Origin: Sagittula salina
GTDB lineage: Bacteria > Pseudomonadota > Alphaproteobacteria > Rhodobacterales > Rhodobacteraceae
Length of the DNA stretch: 64,000 bases
Direction: 5' to 3'
Assembly: GCF_017813235.1 (NCBI RefSeq)
Contig: NZ_JAGISH010000005.1
Location: 124,001-188,000, forward strand
The notes beneath the pieces are model-generated. The model saw nothing but the letters and a program-made list of their open reading frames with translations, ran no database searches and was not told the DNA's origin. This document shows, one piece after another, positions 35,312-43,231 of the stretch. Positions within the stretch are counted from its first letter, which is position 1. Each line of letters opens with the position of its first letter. The translations under genes were made by a program, and so were the position numbers.

Positions 35312-36823
35312 TCAGCTATGTACCACCGCTCGATTGCGCCGGAACAGCTTCAGCGCCGGCAACAGGATCAAAACGATCGCAATCACGGTGATGGGGCCGG
35401 CAATCGGTCGGGTGAAGAAGATCGTAGGATCGCCCGACGACAGCAGCAGCGACTGGCGCAACGTGGGTTCGGCAATGGGGCCAAGCACGATGGCCAGAAC
35501 GGCGGGGGCCAGCGGGTAGTCGAATTTGCGCATGAAGAAGGCACCGATCCCGAAGATCACGATCAGCCATAGGTCATGCATGCTGTGCGATGCCGCGAAG
35601 CCACCGACGATCGACAGGACGAAGATCAGCGGCGAGAGGATGGTAAAGGGCATCCGCAGCATCCAGATGAAGAGCGGGATGAAGGCCAGGTTGATCACGA
35701 GTGCCGCCACGTTCGAGATGTAGAACGATCCGATCAGGCCCCAGACGAACTCGCTCTCGTCCACGAAAAGGCGCGGGCCGGGTGTCAGGCCCCAGATCAC
35801 CATGCCCCCCAAAAGGATCGCCGTCGTCGGCGAACCCGGGATACCCAGCGTCAGCATCGGCAACATCGCACCGGTCGAGGCCGAGTTGTTGGCCGCTTCC
35901 GGTGCTGCCACGCCATCCGGGGTGCCGTTGCCGTAATCCTGCGGGTTGCGGGACATCATCTTGGCCACGCCATAGGACATGAGCGATCCCGGTGTTGCCC
36001 CGGCTGCGGGCAGCACGCCCACGAAGAATCCGAGGATCGACCCGATCGTTGTCCCCCGCCAGCCGAGGCGCGCGGCCTCCCTGGCGTCCTCGACCATGCC
36101 CTTGACGGTCATCTTCGGGTTCATCGACGTAATCTCGCCGCGCGTCTGTTCGATGGTCCACAGCATCTCGCCGATACCGTAGACGCCGATGGCAAGAACG
36201 ATGAATCCGATCCCCCGTAAAAAGCCCGGAATATCGAAGAGAACCAGCCGCGGCTCGCCCGAGATGGTGTCGAAGCCAACGGACGCAAGGACGAGGCCGA
36301 AACAGATGGAAAAAACGGTTTTCGGAATATCGTCCCCGCCAAGCCCCACGAAGGTCGCGAAGGCAAGCAGCATCAGCGCGAAGATCTCTGGCGGGCCGAA
36401 GGACAACGCCAGTGAGGCAAGGAGTGGTGCGAAGAGCGTGAAGAAGATGTTGGCGACGGTGCCACCGACAAAGGAAGCCAACGCCGCCGTCACGAGCGCG
36501 AGGCTCGCCCGGCCCTTCAGCGCCAGAGGTCGCCCGTCGAAGGTCGTCGCGACCGCCGTTGACGCGCCAGGGATACCGAGCGTCACGGATGAGATCGCCC
36601 CACCATACATGGCGCCATAGTAGATCGCCGCCAGGAAGATGATGGCGGAGGATGGCGGCACGAGGAAGGTGATCGGCAACAGGATCGCGACGCCATTGAC
36701 GGAGCCGAGGCCCGGCATCGCGCCGATGAACAGTCCGACGGTCACGCCGATCACGATCAGGAACAGGTTGATCGGCAGAAGCGCCAGCAGGACGCCGTCG
36801 GCCAGGAACGAGAGTATTTCCAT
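35312..36823 (-). CDS. tctA: Tripartite tricarboxylate transporter, large permease subunit TctA
   Basis: The 503-residue integral membrane protein has about 11-12 hydrophobic segments and the TctA signatures GAMPGLGSVNGVAILLPITF, YYGAMYGGAISSVTLGIPG, GVLPAAGATPGSLMSYGVAK and LPMLTLGIPGSPTTAILLGG. It forms the transport channel with TctB and takes substrate from TctC. It follows tctB by 22 bases. The substrate is a carboxylate, not necessarily citrate. Confidence 0.95.
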   Translation of the reverse strand: MEILSFLADGVLLALLPINLFLIVIGVTVGLFIGAMPGLGSVNGVAILLPITFLVPPSSAIIFLAAIYYGAMYGGAISSVTLGIPGASTAVATTFDGRPLALKGRASLALVTAALASFVGGTVANIFFTLFAPLLASLALSFGPPEIFALMLLAFATFVGLGGDDIPKTVFSICFGLVLASVGFDTISGEPRLVLFDIPGFLRGIGFIVLAIGVYGIGEMLWTIEQTRGEITSMNPKMTVKGMVEDAREAARLGWRGTTIGSILGFFVGVLPAAGATPGSLMSYGVAKMMSRNPQDYGNGTPDGVAAPEAANNSASTGAMLPMLTLGIPGSPTTAILLGGMVIWGLTPGPRLFVDESEFVWGLIGSFYISNVAALVINLAFIPLFIWMLRMPFTILSPLIFVLSIVGGFAASHSMHDLWLIVIFGIGAFFMRKFDYPLAPAVLAIVLGPIAEPTLRQSLLLSSGDPTIFFTRPIAGPITVIAIVLILLPALKLFRRNRAVVHS

Positions 36824-36845
36824 TGAGAACCCCGGAGCTACTGCG

Positions 36846-37349
36846 TCAGTAAATGATGTCGTACATCACGTCGAAGAACGGCTGGGTGAAAGTCATGCCC
36901 TGCGGCATCGAGATCTGCATCGCGCCCTCGAAGAAGAAGAACAGGCCGATGGGCAGGATCAGCGCAAGTCCCAGGGTCAGTAGCCATGAATGCCGCCCCA
37001 AAAAACGCAGGTAGTAGAAGAGAAAGATCGCGATCGCGCCGTACATCGACACCACCGAAATCAGGGCGACAAAGGCGGCGACGCCACCCCCGACCAGGAC
37101 GACGGTGCGCCAACCGAAACCATCCATCAGCGGTTCGTCCGATCGGGACGCGGGGGTTTTCCCGCGCCACCAGTTCCAGGCGATAACCAGACAGCTTAGC
37201 AGCATGCCGAGCGACAGCCAGAACGGCCAGAACCCGCCGCCCGGCCCCTGGCCGCGAATGTATCCTATGGGAAGGTCGGTGGCCTTCCACATCAGATACA
37301 GGGAAAAGAGGGCCAGAAGCCCTGCAAGAGATATCTCGCCTTGGCGCAT
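36846..37349 (-). CDS. tctB: Tripartite tricarboxylate transporter, small permease subunit TctB
   Basis: The 167-residue protein has four hydrophobic helices (about 6-24, 43-62, 82-113 and 122-142) and the poorly conserved TctB pattern, with GPGGGFWPFWLSLGMLL after the first helix. It lies between tctC and tctA in the usual order. Confidence 0.9.
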   Translation of the reverse strand: MRQGEISLAGLLALFSLYLMWKATDLPIGYIRGQGPGGGFWPFWLSLGMLLSCLVIAWNWWRGKTPASRSDEPLMDGFGWRTVVLVGGGVAAFVALISVVSMYGAIAIFLFYYLRFLGRHSWLLTLGLALILPIGLFFFFEGAMQISMPQGMTFTQPFFDVMYDIIY

Positions 37350-37375
37350 GTCAGCCCCCTTTTCTTTCGGTCAGC

Positions 37376-38347
37376 TCAGTTGGCAATCTTGGCAAGAAGG
37401 TCGCGATGGTTCTGCACCTGCGTCGCCCAGTAAGCGCGGGTTTGTGCTTCATCCATCGGCAGCGGCGACAGGCTCTCGGAGACCAGGTATTTCTGCCACT
37501 CGTCGCTTTCATAGACCTTGCCAAAGACTTCGCGGTAGTAGGCCGCGGCCTCCTCCGACATGCCGGGCGCGCCAACGAGGGCCCGCTGGTTGTAGTAGGA
37601 GAAGTCGTGGCCTTTCTCCTTCATGGTCGGCACATCGGGGTAGGCCTCCATGCGCTCGTCCGAGAAGGCCAGAAGCGGCACGAAATCACCGGCTTCGTAG
37701 AAGCCTTTCGCCTCGGCCGGGTTGTTCACGGTCGCCATGATCTGCTGGCCCGCGAGATCCTTTGCCACGGCACCGCCACCGTCATAGGGGATGTACTTGA
37801 TCTTCAGGTCGTAGGCGCCGGCCATGTAGGCGATCACGATCGAATCTTCCTGGCCGGATCCGGTGCCTCCCATGACGAATCCGCCATCCATCTCCTTCAC
37901 GCGCTCGACGAACTGCTCGAACGTGGTGATGCCGGAATCCTTGTGGACCCACAGCACGAACGGGTCGACGCCCATCATGGTGATCGGGGTGAAGGCCTCG
38001 ATATCAACGCCGAGGCCCTCCTGACGGATTGGCGTCGTGTAGAACGAGTTCAGCGTCACCATCAGTGTATGATCGGGATCGCGTGCGTCCTTCAGGTGCA
38101 GGAGCGCCTCGGCACCCGAGCCGCCACCTCGGTTCGTCGGGACCAGCGGACGGTTCGTCAGGTCGTTGGCTTCGGCCACCGACTGCACGAAACGCGCGAT
38201 CTGGTCCGCACCTCCGCCGGGGCCGGCCATGATGGTGAAGTCGATGGGGCGCCGCGGCTGCCAGCCTTCGGCGAGCGCGGACAGCGGCAACGTTGCCAGG
38301 GCACTGCCTGCAGCGAGGCCAAGGAAAAGTCGCTTGGTGAGTTTCAT
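37376..38347 (-). CDS. tctC: Tripartite tricarboxylate transporter substrate-binding protein TctC
   Basis: The 323-residue periplasmic binding protein has a signal peptide (MKLTKRLFLGLAAGSALATL, cleaved near ALAEG). The TTT/Bug family fold is seen in PIDFTIMAGPGGGADQIARF, VPTNRGGGSGAEALLHL, FVMGGTGSGQEDSI and KYIPYDGGGAVAKDLAG. The Bug family binds carboxylates such as C4-C6 acids and aromatic acids. GGAGGAGGAAC precedes the ATG, and a 12-base palindrome lies in the leader. It is the first gene of the tct operon. Confidence 0.94.
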   Translation of the reverse strand: MKLTKRLFLGLAAGSALATLPLSALAEGWQPRRPIDFTIMAGPGGGADQIARFVQSVAEANDLTNRPLVPTNRGGGSGAEALLHLKDARDPDHTLMVTLNSFYTTPIRQEGLGVDIEAFTPITMMGVDPFVLWVHKDSGITTFEQFVERVKEMDGGFVMGGTGSGQEDSIVIAYMAGAYDLKIKYIPYDGGGAVAKDLAGQQIMATVNNPAEAKGFYEAGDFVPLLAFSDERMEAYPDVPTMKEKGHDFSYYNQRALVGAPGMSEEAAAYYREVFGKVYESDEWQKYLVSESLSPLPMDEAQTRAYWATQVQNHRDLLAKIAN

Positions 38348-38371
38348 GGTCTGTTCCTCCTCCGAACCCTT

Positions 38372-38401
38372 GGAATGTCAGGGTCGAGTCCCTGACATTC
38401 C
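38372..38401. promoter_or_regulatory. 12-base perfect palindrome in the tctC leader
   Basis: GGAATGTCAGGG (38372-38383) and CCCTGACATTCC (38390-38401) are perfect reverse complements around TCGAGT. The flanks extend pairing (CCCTT with GAGGG, small bulge). On the coding strand it sits 25 bases upstream of the tctC ATG, immediately before the ribosome site. No T run follows, so an operator or a leader hairpin controlling tctC is more likely than a terminator of the upstream stress-protein gene. Confidence 0.6.
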
Positions 38402-38495
38402 CGAGGGTGTTTCCTGCGCATTCATCGCAGCTTTCCAAATTGAGCGGCCAGGACGCGTAGCTTTCGCTGCGCGGGACGTGGCCGGGGACGATGCC

Positions 38496-39347
38496 TCAAT
38501 GCGCCATCAGGATGGGCATTTCCGTGTTGTCCACGATCCGTCCGGTATTGCCTCCGAACAGCATTTCGGTCTCGTGGCTGTGGCTGTAGGCGCCAATGAC
38601 CAGCAGGCTGGCACCGATCGTCTTGCAGGTTTCCAGCAGGCCTTTCGCAGGGTCCTTGTGCTCGAAGCGAACCACCTCGGCGTCGATGCCGCGCAGGGCG
38701 TAGTAGTCTACCAGCTCCTGCGTGGTCGGCCCGTGGGCCTCCCCCGTGCCGCCAGCGAGGATGCTTACGCGCTTCGCCGCGTGAACCACGTCGAGCGAAG
38801 ACGCCACCGCGCGCGCCGCCGGAAGCGATCCATTCCAGCCAATCGCTACATGTTGGGCGAAACTCGCGTCCGGCCGCAACTGACCCGGACACAGAAGCAC
38901 CGGCCGTCCCGCCCCGTAAAGCGCGGCCTTCAGGGAGCTTTGGCCCAGGTTCCGTTCCTTCTGGGGCTTGGGCAGAACGATGATATCCGACAAGCGGCCC
39001 GCATGTTTGACGACATCCGCCATGCGCCCGTCTTCTTCAGTGAACGTGCAGATCACGGAGCCCTGCTCCGAGCCGTCCTCGCTCAGCCCGTATTCCCCCG
39101 CCAGACGGCGCAGGATGCCGCGCAGATGGCCTTCCTGCCGGTCTGCGAGTTCGACCGCCTGCTCCATCATGACCTTGCGCGCGAAGTCAGGCAGCGGAAC
39201 GCCCTGCGGCATCAGGTCCTTTGCCCGGGCACGGCAGTGTACGACATTGACCTTGGCATTGTGCTGCCTGGCCAGCTCGGCCGCATGGGCCAGCACGGTT
39301 GCGACCATGCCATCGCCCCGGACGGGAACCAGTATGGATTTGATCAT
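38496..39347 (-). CDS. Two-domain universal stress protein (UspA family)
   Basis: The 283-residue protein holds two tandem Usp domains: residues 1-145, beginning MIKSILVPVRGDGMVATVLA, and about 155-283, with VAIGWNGSLPAARAV and the terminal LLVIGAYSHSHETEMLFGGN then TGRIV. The Gly-rich end of the second domain is close to the ATP-binding G-2X-G-9X-G pattern. Such proteins respond to starvation or redox stress. It lies about 150 bases upstream of tctC on the same strand; whether it is co-regulated with the transporter is unknown. Confidence 0.9.
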   Translation of the reverse strand: MIKSILVPVRGDGMVATVLAHAAELARQHNAKVNVVHCRARAKDLMPQGVPLPDFARKVMMEQAVELADRQEGHLRGILRRLAGEYGLSEDGSEQGSVICTFTEEDGRMADVVKHAGRLSDIIVLPKPQKERNLGQSSLKAALYGAGRPVLLCPGQLRPDASFAQHVAIGWNGSLPAARAVASSLDVVHAAKRVSILAGGTGEAHGPTTQELVDYYALRGIDAEVVRFEHKDPAKGLLETCKTIGASLLVIGAYSHSHETEMLFGGNTGRIVDNTEMPILMAH

Positions 39348-39947
39348 GTCTTCGAATGGTCCCGTGTTTTGCCTGCATCGTTTCCCGGTCAGGCCCTATG
39401 GACGGGACTGGCTCAGGCCTGACGCAACAAAATTACGCGCAAGATTAATTCGTCAAGAAATGATTTTACGCACATTTTGTGCGCACTGGAAATTTCGTTA
39501 ATTTTTAAGGCCTTGTAAAATAATAAAAATTTGGTATCCTACAGTATACCGCGCACAGAGGTGCCCAAAGTGGGCGCGCGCCCTCCCGGTACACCGTCTT
39601 TGCCTCGGTCACGGGGCCTGATTCTCGCAGCAGGAATCATCACCCGCTCCGTACTTCAGGGCAGAGAAACCCCTAGGCCGCGACTTCTCCCCCGCCTGTC
39701 CGCCCCGCCTGTCCGCCCCGCCTGTCCGCCACCCGACCGACTGCTTCGTCCCCGATCCGCGGGGACCCACGTCGCGACGTCTTGCGCCCGTAACGCATGT
39801 CTGGAGGGCGGGCGGCCCATGCCGCACCGTCACTGTTAGATCGAATCCGGGAATGCTTTGCCTGCAGTGATCGCGGATGGCTTTCCGACGCAGTGTCCCA
39901 CCGCGATACCGCTTGTCTCCTGCCCTCGTCCGGAAACGGGCGAGAGC
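39348..39947. other. Intergenic region with AT-rich promoter zone and short repeats
   Basis: About 600 bases without a gene. The stretch 39420-39555 is markedly AT-rich and probably carries the stress-protein promoter. It contains CGCACA-TTT-TGTGCG (39469-39483) and GGTAT-N8-ATACC (39533-39550), both possible operators. A tandem 13-base repeat follows at 39691-39729. I see no coding potential. Confidence 0.55.
39691..39729. repeat. Tandem 13-base repeat, three perfect copies
   Basis: CCCGCCTGTCCGC occurs three times in direct succession (39691-39703, 39704-39716, 39717-39729). It lies in intergenic DNA. Confidence 0.92.
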
Positions 39948-40718
39948 CTACTCCGGTGCCGCCATGCTGACAGGAAGCCTGCCGATCTCGTCGATCACGA
40001 CCTCGACGGCCATCCCCGGCTTGACCGGAGCCGCGCCGAGCGAGGTACCGCAAGCGATCAGGTCACCGGGATTGAGCGTCATGTCACGGGACAGGCAGCT
40101 CACGATCTGCTCCGGCGGAAGTATCATGTCGGCAGCCGGGTATGACTGGCGCTGGCGGTCGTTGACGAGAACCGAGATCGTCAGCGCACTCCAATCGACT
40201 TCGGTCTCGATCACCGGACCGATGACGCCAAAGCCATCGTAACTCTTGGCGCGGGTCCATTGTGGAAAGGAGGGATCCGCGTTCAGGATCGTGAGCGACG
40301 TGAAGTCATTGACGCAGGTATACCCGAAGATGGCATCCCTGGCCTCGTCGGGGCTCACGTCCTTGCAGGTCTTGCCGATAACGATGCCAAGCTCGCCCTC
40401 GAAAACCACCCGCCCCGCGTCAGCCGGAACCACGACCGTGGCGCCCGGACCGGTCAGTGACGTGTCGGCCTTGAAGAAGTACAGCGGATGCTCCGGGTGC
40501 TCGAGGCCGTTCTTCTCGGCGGCGGCCTTGAAGTTGTTCCAAAGGCCGATGAACTTGCCCGGAACGACCGGTGCCAGCAAAGTGACGTCGGCGAGCGGGA
40601 TAGCTTCGCCAGCCCTCTGGTCCGAACCAAGTGCCTGATGAGGATGCAGCATGTCGTCCACGATCACCCCGGTCACCTCGGCTCCGTCACTCTTTTTCGT
40701 AGCGCGTGCCCACTTCAT
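39948..40718 (-). CDS. Fumarylacetoacetate hydrolase family protein
   Basis: The 256-residue protein has the FAH fold signatures GKFIGLWNNFKAAAEKNGL, the metal-binding acidic motif VVFEGELGIVIGKTC, FGYTCVNDFTSL and the C-terminal MTLNPGDLIACGTSLG, then VEVVIDEIG. The family includes acylpyruvate hydrolases, oxaloacetate decarboxylases and 2-keto-4-pentenoate hydratases; this member cannot be placed. The ATG at 40718 follows GAGGAGAC. It could belong to the nearby acid-catabolism genes but is 600 bases from them. Confidence 0.88.
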   Translation of the reverse strand: MKWARATKKSDGAEVTGVIVDDMLHPHQALGSDQRAGEAIPLADVTLLAPVVPGKFIGLWNNFKAAAEKNGLEHPEHPLYFFKADTSLTGPGATVVVPADAGRVVFEGELGIVIGKTCKDVSPDEARDAIFGYTCVNDFTSLTILNADPSFPQWTRAKSYDGFGVIGPVIETEVDWSALTISVLVNDRQRQSYPAADMILPPEQIVSCLSRDMTLNPGDLIACGTSLGAAPVKPGMAVEVVIDEIGRLPVSMAAPE

Positions 40719-41169
40719 ACCGATGTCTCCTCGTATTTTGACCACATATGGCGGCAGAAATCGCATCTGTTGACCGGCTGGCAAGACTGTCCCGGGCCGC
40801 GATGCCAATCCCTTCCTAATGGCCCTTCCTAATGGGCTGCTGGCGCATATGACAACCGCCGCGTTTTCTGCCAGTGACCGGTGAGCCGGGTGGTTGCAGC
40901 AATGACGACACTTCCTGCAGATCGGAAAACCCGTCTTGCATTGCCTCCAGGAACGTAAATCGTGACGGGTTGGTCCCTCACGGGAAACAGTTCACCTCTC
41001 CGGAATCTCGCTACACCCGCGCCCTGTCGCACGCGCGGCTGGCCTGTGACCTCCAGGACTCCGTCTCGCCGACATTGGCGCGGCTGCTGCTCGCGGTCAT
41101 GGCCTCGACGATCCTGCTCCTCGGCATGGCCGTGGGGTTCATCGCCTCGGCGCTGATGGCAGAGACTGC
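40719..41169. other. Gene-poor stretch upstream of the FAH gene
   Basis: About 450 bases. A 13-base tandem duplication, CCCTTCCTAATGG twice, occupies 40809-40834. A short hydrophobic frame around 41070-41165 looks like one membrane helix but has no start or family that I can support. The FAH gene promoter should lie near 40720-40800. Confidence 0.45.
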
Positions 41170-41404
41170 CGGGGCAGTGACTGGAAGCACGAGCATCTGA
41201 TCGAGCAGGTGTACGAACGCATGGAAGATATCCCGGGTCTGATGCCCACCCGGCGCTGCCGGTCGCGCATCCGTTCGGAACGATCAAGGCGCGATAGACG
41301 CCCCCATTTCCAGATGCGCAAGCTCAGGAACCGAGGTACCGAAATGGCCCTCCACGTCCTCGCCTACAATATCGAACAGATGATGAGCATGGTCGGCGGG
41401 CGCA
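41170..41404 (+). mobile_element. Decayed IS1182-like transposase 3' fragment
   Basis: The plus strand encodes transposase C-terminal pieces in two frames: SDWKHEHLIEQVYERMEDIP, then VAHPFGTIKAR in another frame, then HFQMRKLRNRGTEMALHVLA and YNIEQMMSMVG back in the first. This is the HPFGTIK...EMALHVLAYN signature of IS1182-type transposases. A frameshift and a stop mark it as dead. It begins and ends without flanking transposase sequence. Confidence 0.75.
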
Positions 41405-41561
41405 ACGGTCGGCTCTCAAGCGGTGCGTGCGAGGCCATCTCCTTGTCCAGCCGAACCAGCAGCGAAATCCTCGGCTTGGATGCCGCGTTGCGTCAGACCA
41501 GTTCGTCGTGCGGTATCGGCCGGGTGACGACTTGCTCTTGCGCCTTTTCCAACCATGGCAT
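41398..41561 (-). mobile_element. Decayed IS5-family transposase N-terminal fragment
   Basis: The minus strand from the ATG at 41561 encodes MPW, then WKRRKSKSSPGRYRTTNWSD in a second frame and RISLLVRLDKEMASHAPLES then RPLRPP in a third. Joined, these match the conserved start of IS5-type transposases (SPGRYRTTNWS...GSLL-WLDK). At least two frameshifts are present. It abuts the IS1182-like fragment at about 41400. Confidence 0.75.
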
Positions 41562-42139
41562 CACAATGTGACTCCATGGCTGTCAGAGGTCGGAAACAAC
41601 GCCCGATTGCGCACAGTGAGTGACTTTGGGGCATTTGCTCACCCAAGCTGCGGCCGACAGTCGGGCGCTTGATGTCCACTCCCCGAATCCCCCTCACCAG
41701 GATGAGACCCTCGCCGCGCGTCTCGGCGCCAAAGGCGACGTAGCGGAACCCTCGCGCCCCTCATTGCGACTTCGAAACATTTGGTAAACATTCTTCCCAA
41801 AATCTGGTGCCTCACCCATGCAAACTCGCCTCGGATTCAGCCTCACGCACAATATTTGATCGCTGGCGGCCTGTCCGACGCGGGATATTCTGTATTCTAT
41901 TCAGCAATATAGGCGACAACAGTGCAATCTTGACGTTGCAGAGATGCGAAATCTTCCGTCACCAAGAATTTACACGCGACAATTTTTCAGCCTACACTTT
42001 TCAAGATGTTCAAGAGATCGGGCGAAACGGGGGACGACACGCGGCGCGGCTCAGATCGAAACGGACTTTGCCGCAACGGATTGGCGCCCTCCTCCCGGCA
42101 GTCTCTTGCATCGGATTTTCATGAAACAGGGAGCAACAC
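41562..42139. other. Upstream region of aapJ
   Basis: About 580 bases with no convincing gene. The half nearest aapJ (41780-42010) is AT-richer than the surroundings and should contain the aap operon promoter. GGGAGC precedes the aapJ ATG. I could not identify a specific operator. Confidence 0.45.
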
Positions 42140-43153
42140 ATGAAATCGAAAACTCTCGCCATCGCAGCCGCCGCCGTTCTGGCCGCGAGCGCCGCAAGCG
42201 CCGGCACGTTGGACGACGTGAAGGCTTCGGGCAAGTTGAAGTGCGGCGTGAGCCAGGGCCTGCCCGGCTTCTCCACCCCCGACGATGCGGGCAAGTGGAC
42301 GGGTCTTGACGTGGACTACTGCCGCGCTGTGGCTGCCGCCGTTCTGGGCGACCCCGAAGCCATCGAATTCGTTTCGCTTTCGGCGAAGGACCGTTTCACC
42401 GCGTTGTCCTCCGGCGAGATCGACGTGCTGTCCCGCAACACGACGTGGACCATCACCCGTGACACCGACCTCGGTATCACCTTTACCGGCGTATCTTATT
42501 ACGACGGTCAGGGCATGATGGTGCCGAAGTCGCTGGGCGTGACCTCCGCCGCGGAACTCGACGGCGCCACCATCTGCACCAACACCGGCACCACGACAGA
42601 ACTCAACATTACCGACTACTTCCAGCAGCACGGGATGACCTTCGAACTCGTGGCGCTTGAGAACTCGGACGAGGTGGTTGCAGCCTACGGCGCGGGCCGT
42701 TGCGATGTCTTCACCACTGACCGTTCCGGTGTGGCCGCAGAACGCCTGAAGCTCGCCAACCCGGGCGATCACATGGTTCTGCCCGAAACGATCTCCAAGG
42801 AACCGCTTGGCCCGTCGGTGCGGTCCGACGACGACCAGTGGGAGAAGATCTCGCGCTGGGTGCTGAACGCACTGGTCGAAGCCGAGGAACTGGGCATCAC
42901 CTCTGAAAACGTCGAAGAGATGATGTCGTCGGAAAACCCCTCTGTTCAGCGTGTGCTGGGCGTGGGTGACAACGACTACGGCAAGTCCATGGGCCTCGAG
43001 GCCGACTGGGCGAAAAAGGCGATCGCGGCCGTCGGCAACTACGGCGAGATCTACGACCGCAACGTCGGCCCCGACACCCCGCTTGGGCTTGAGCGCGGCG
43101 TGAACGCGCTGTGGACCGACGGCGGCCTGATGTACGCACCGCCGATCCGCTGA
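42140..43153 (+). CDS. aapJ: General L-amino acid ABC transporter, periplasmic binding protein
   Basis: The 337-residue protein has a signal peptide (MKSKTLAIAAAAVLAASAAS, cleaved near ASAGT) and a type II solute-binding fold: KLKCGVSQGLPGFSTPDDAG, WTGLDVDYCRAVAAAVLGD and DVLSRNTTWTITRDTDLGI. It matches the AapJ/BztA family, which in rhizobia and Rhodobacter binds a broad range of L-amino acids including glutamate and glutamine. It is the first gene of aapJQMP and is separated from aapQ by a terminator hairpin. Confidence 0.95.
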   Translation: MKSKTLAIAAAAVLAASAASAGTLDDVKASGKLKCGVSQGLPGFSTPDDAGKWTGLDVDYCRAVAAAVLGDPEAIEFVSLSAKDRFTALSSGEIDVLSRNTTWTITRDTDLGITFTGVSYYDGQGMMVPKSLGVTSAAELDGATICTNTGTTTELNITDYFQQHGMTFELVALENSDEVVAAYGAGRCDVFTTDRSGVAAERLKLANPGDHMVLPETISKEPLGPSVRSDDDQWEKISRWVLNALVEAEELGITSENVEEMMSSENPSVQRVLGVGDNDYGKSMGLEADWAKKAIAAVGNYGEIYDRNVGPDTPLGLERGVNALWTDGGLMYAPPIR

Positions 43154-43167
43154 TCGACGGCACCGAA

Positions 43168-43194
43168 GGGACGGGGCACCCCCCGTCCCTTTTT
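43168..43194 (+). terminator. Intercistronic terminator between aapJ and aapQ
   Basis: GGGACGGGG (43168-43176), loop CACC, CCCCGTCCC (43181-43189), then TTTTT. A nine-base GC-rich stem with a T run just after the binding-protein gene should cut transcription of the downstream permease genes or protect aapJ mRNA from 3' decay. Confidence 0.9.
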
Positions 43195-43231
43195 CCAATA
43201 AGAACGACAGATACGACTGTGGGGAAAATCA

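Noticed and set aside
40874..41200. 108-codon frame with one hydrophobic helix
   Set aside because: The N-terminal two-thirds is not protein-like, there is no ribosome site, and it runs into the IS1182-like remnant.
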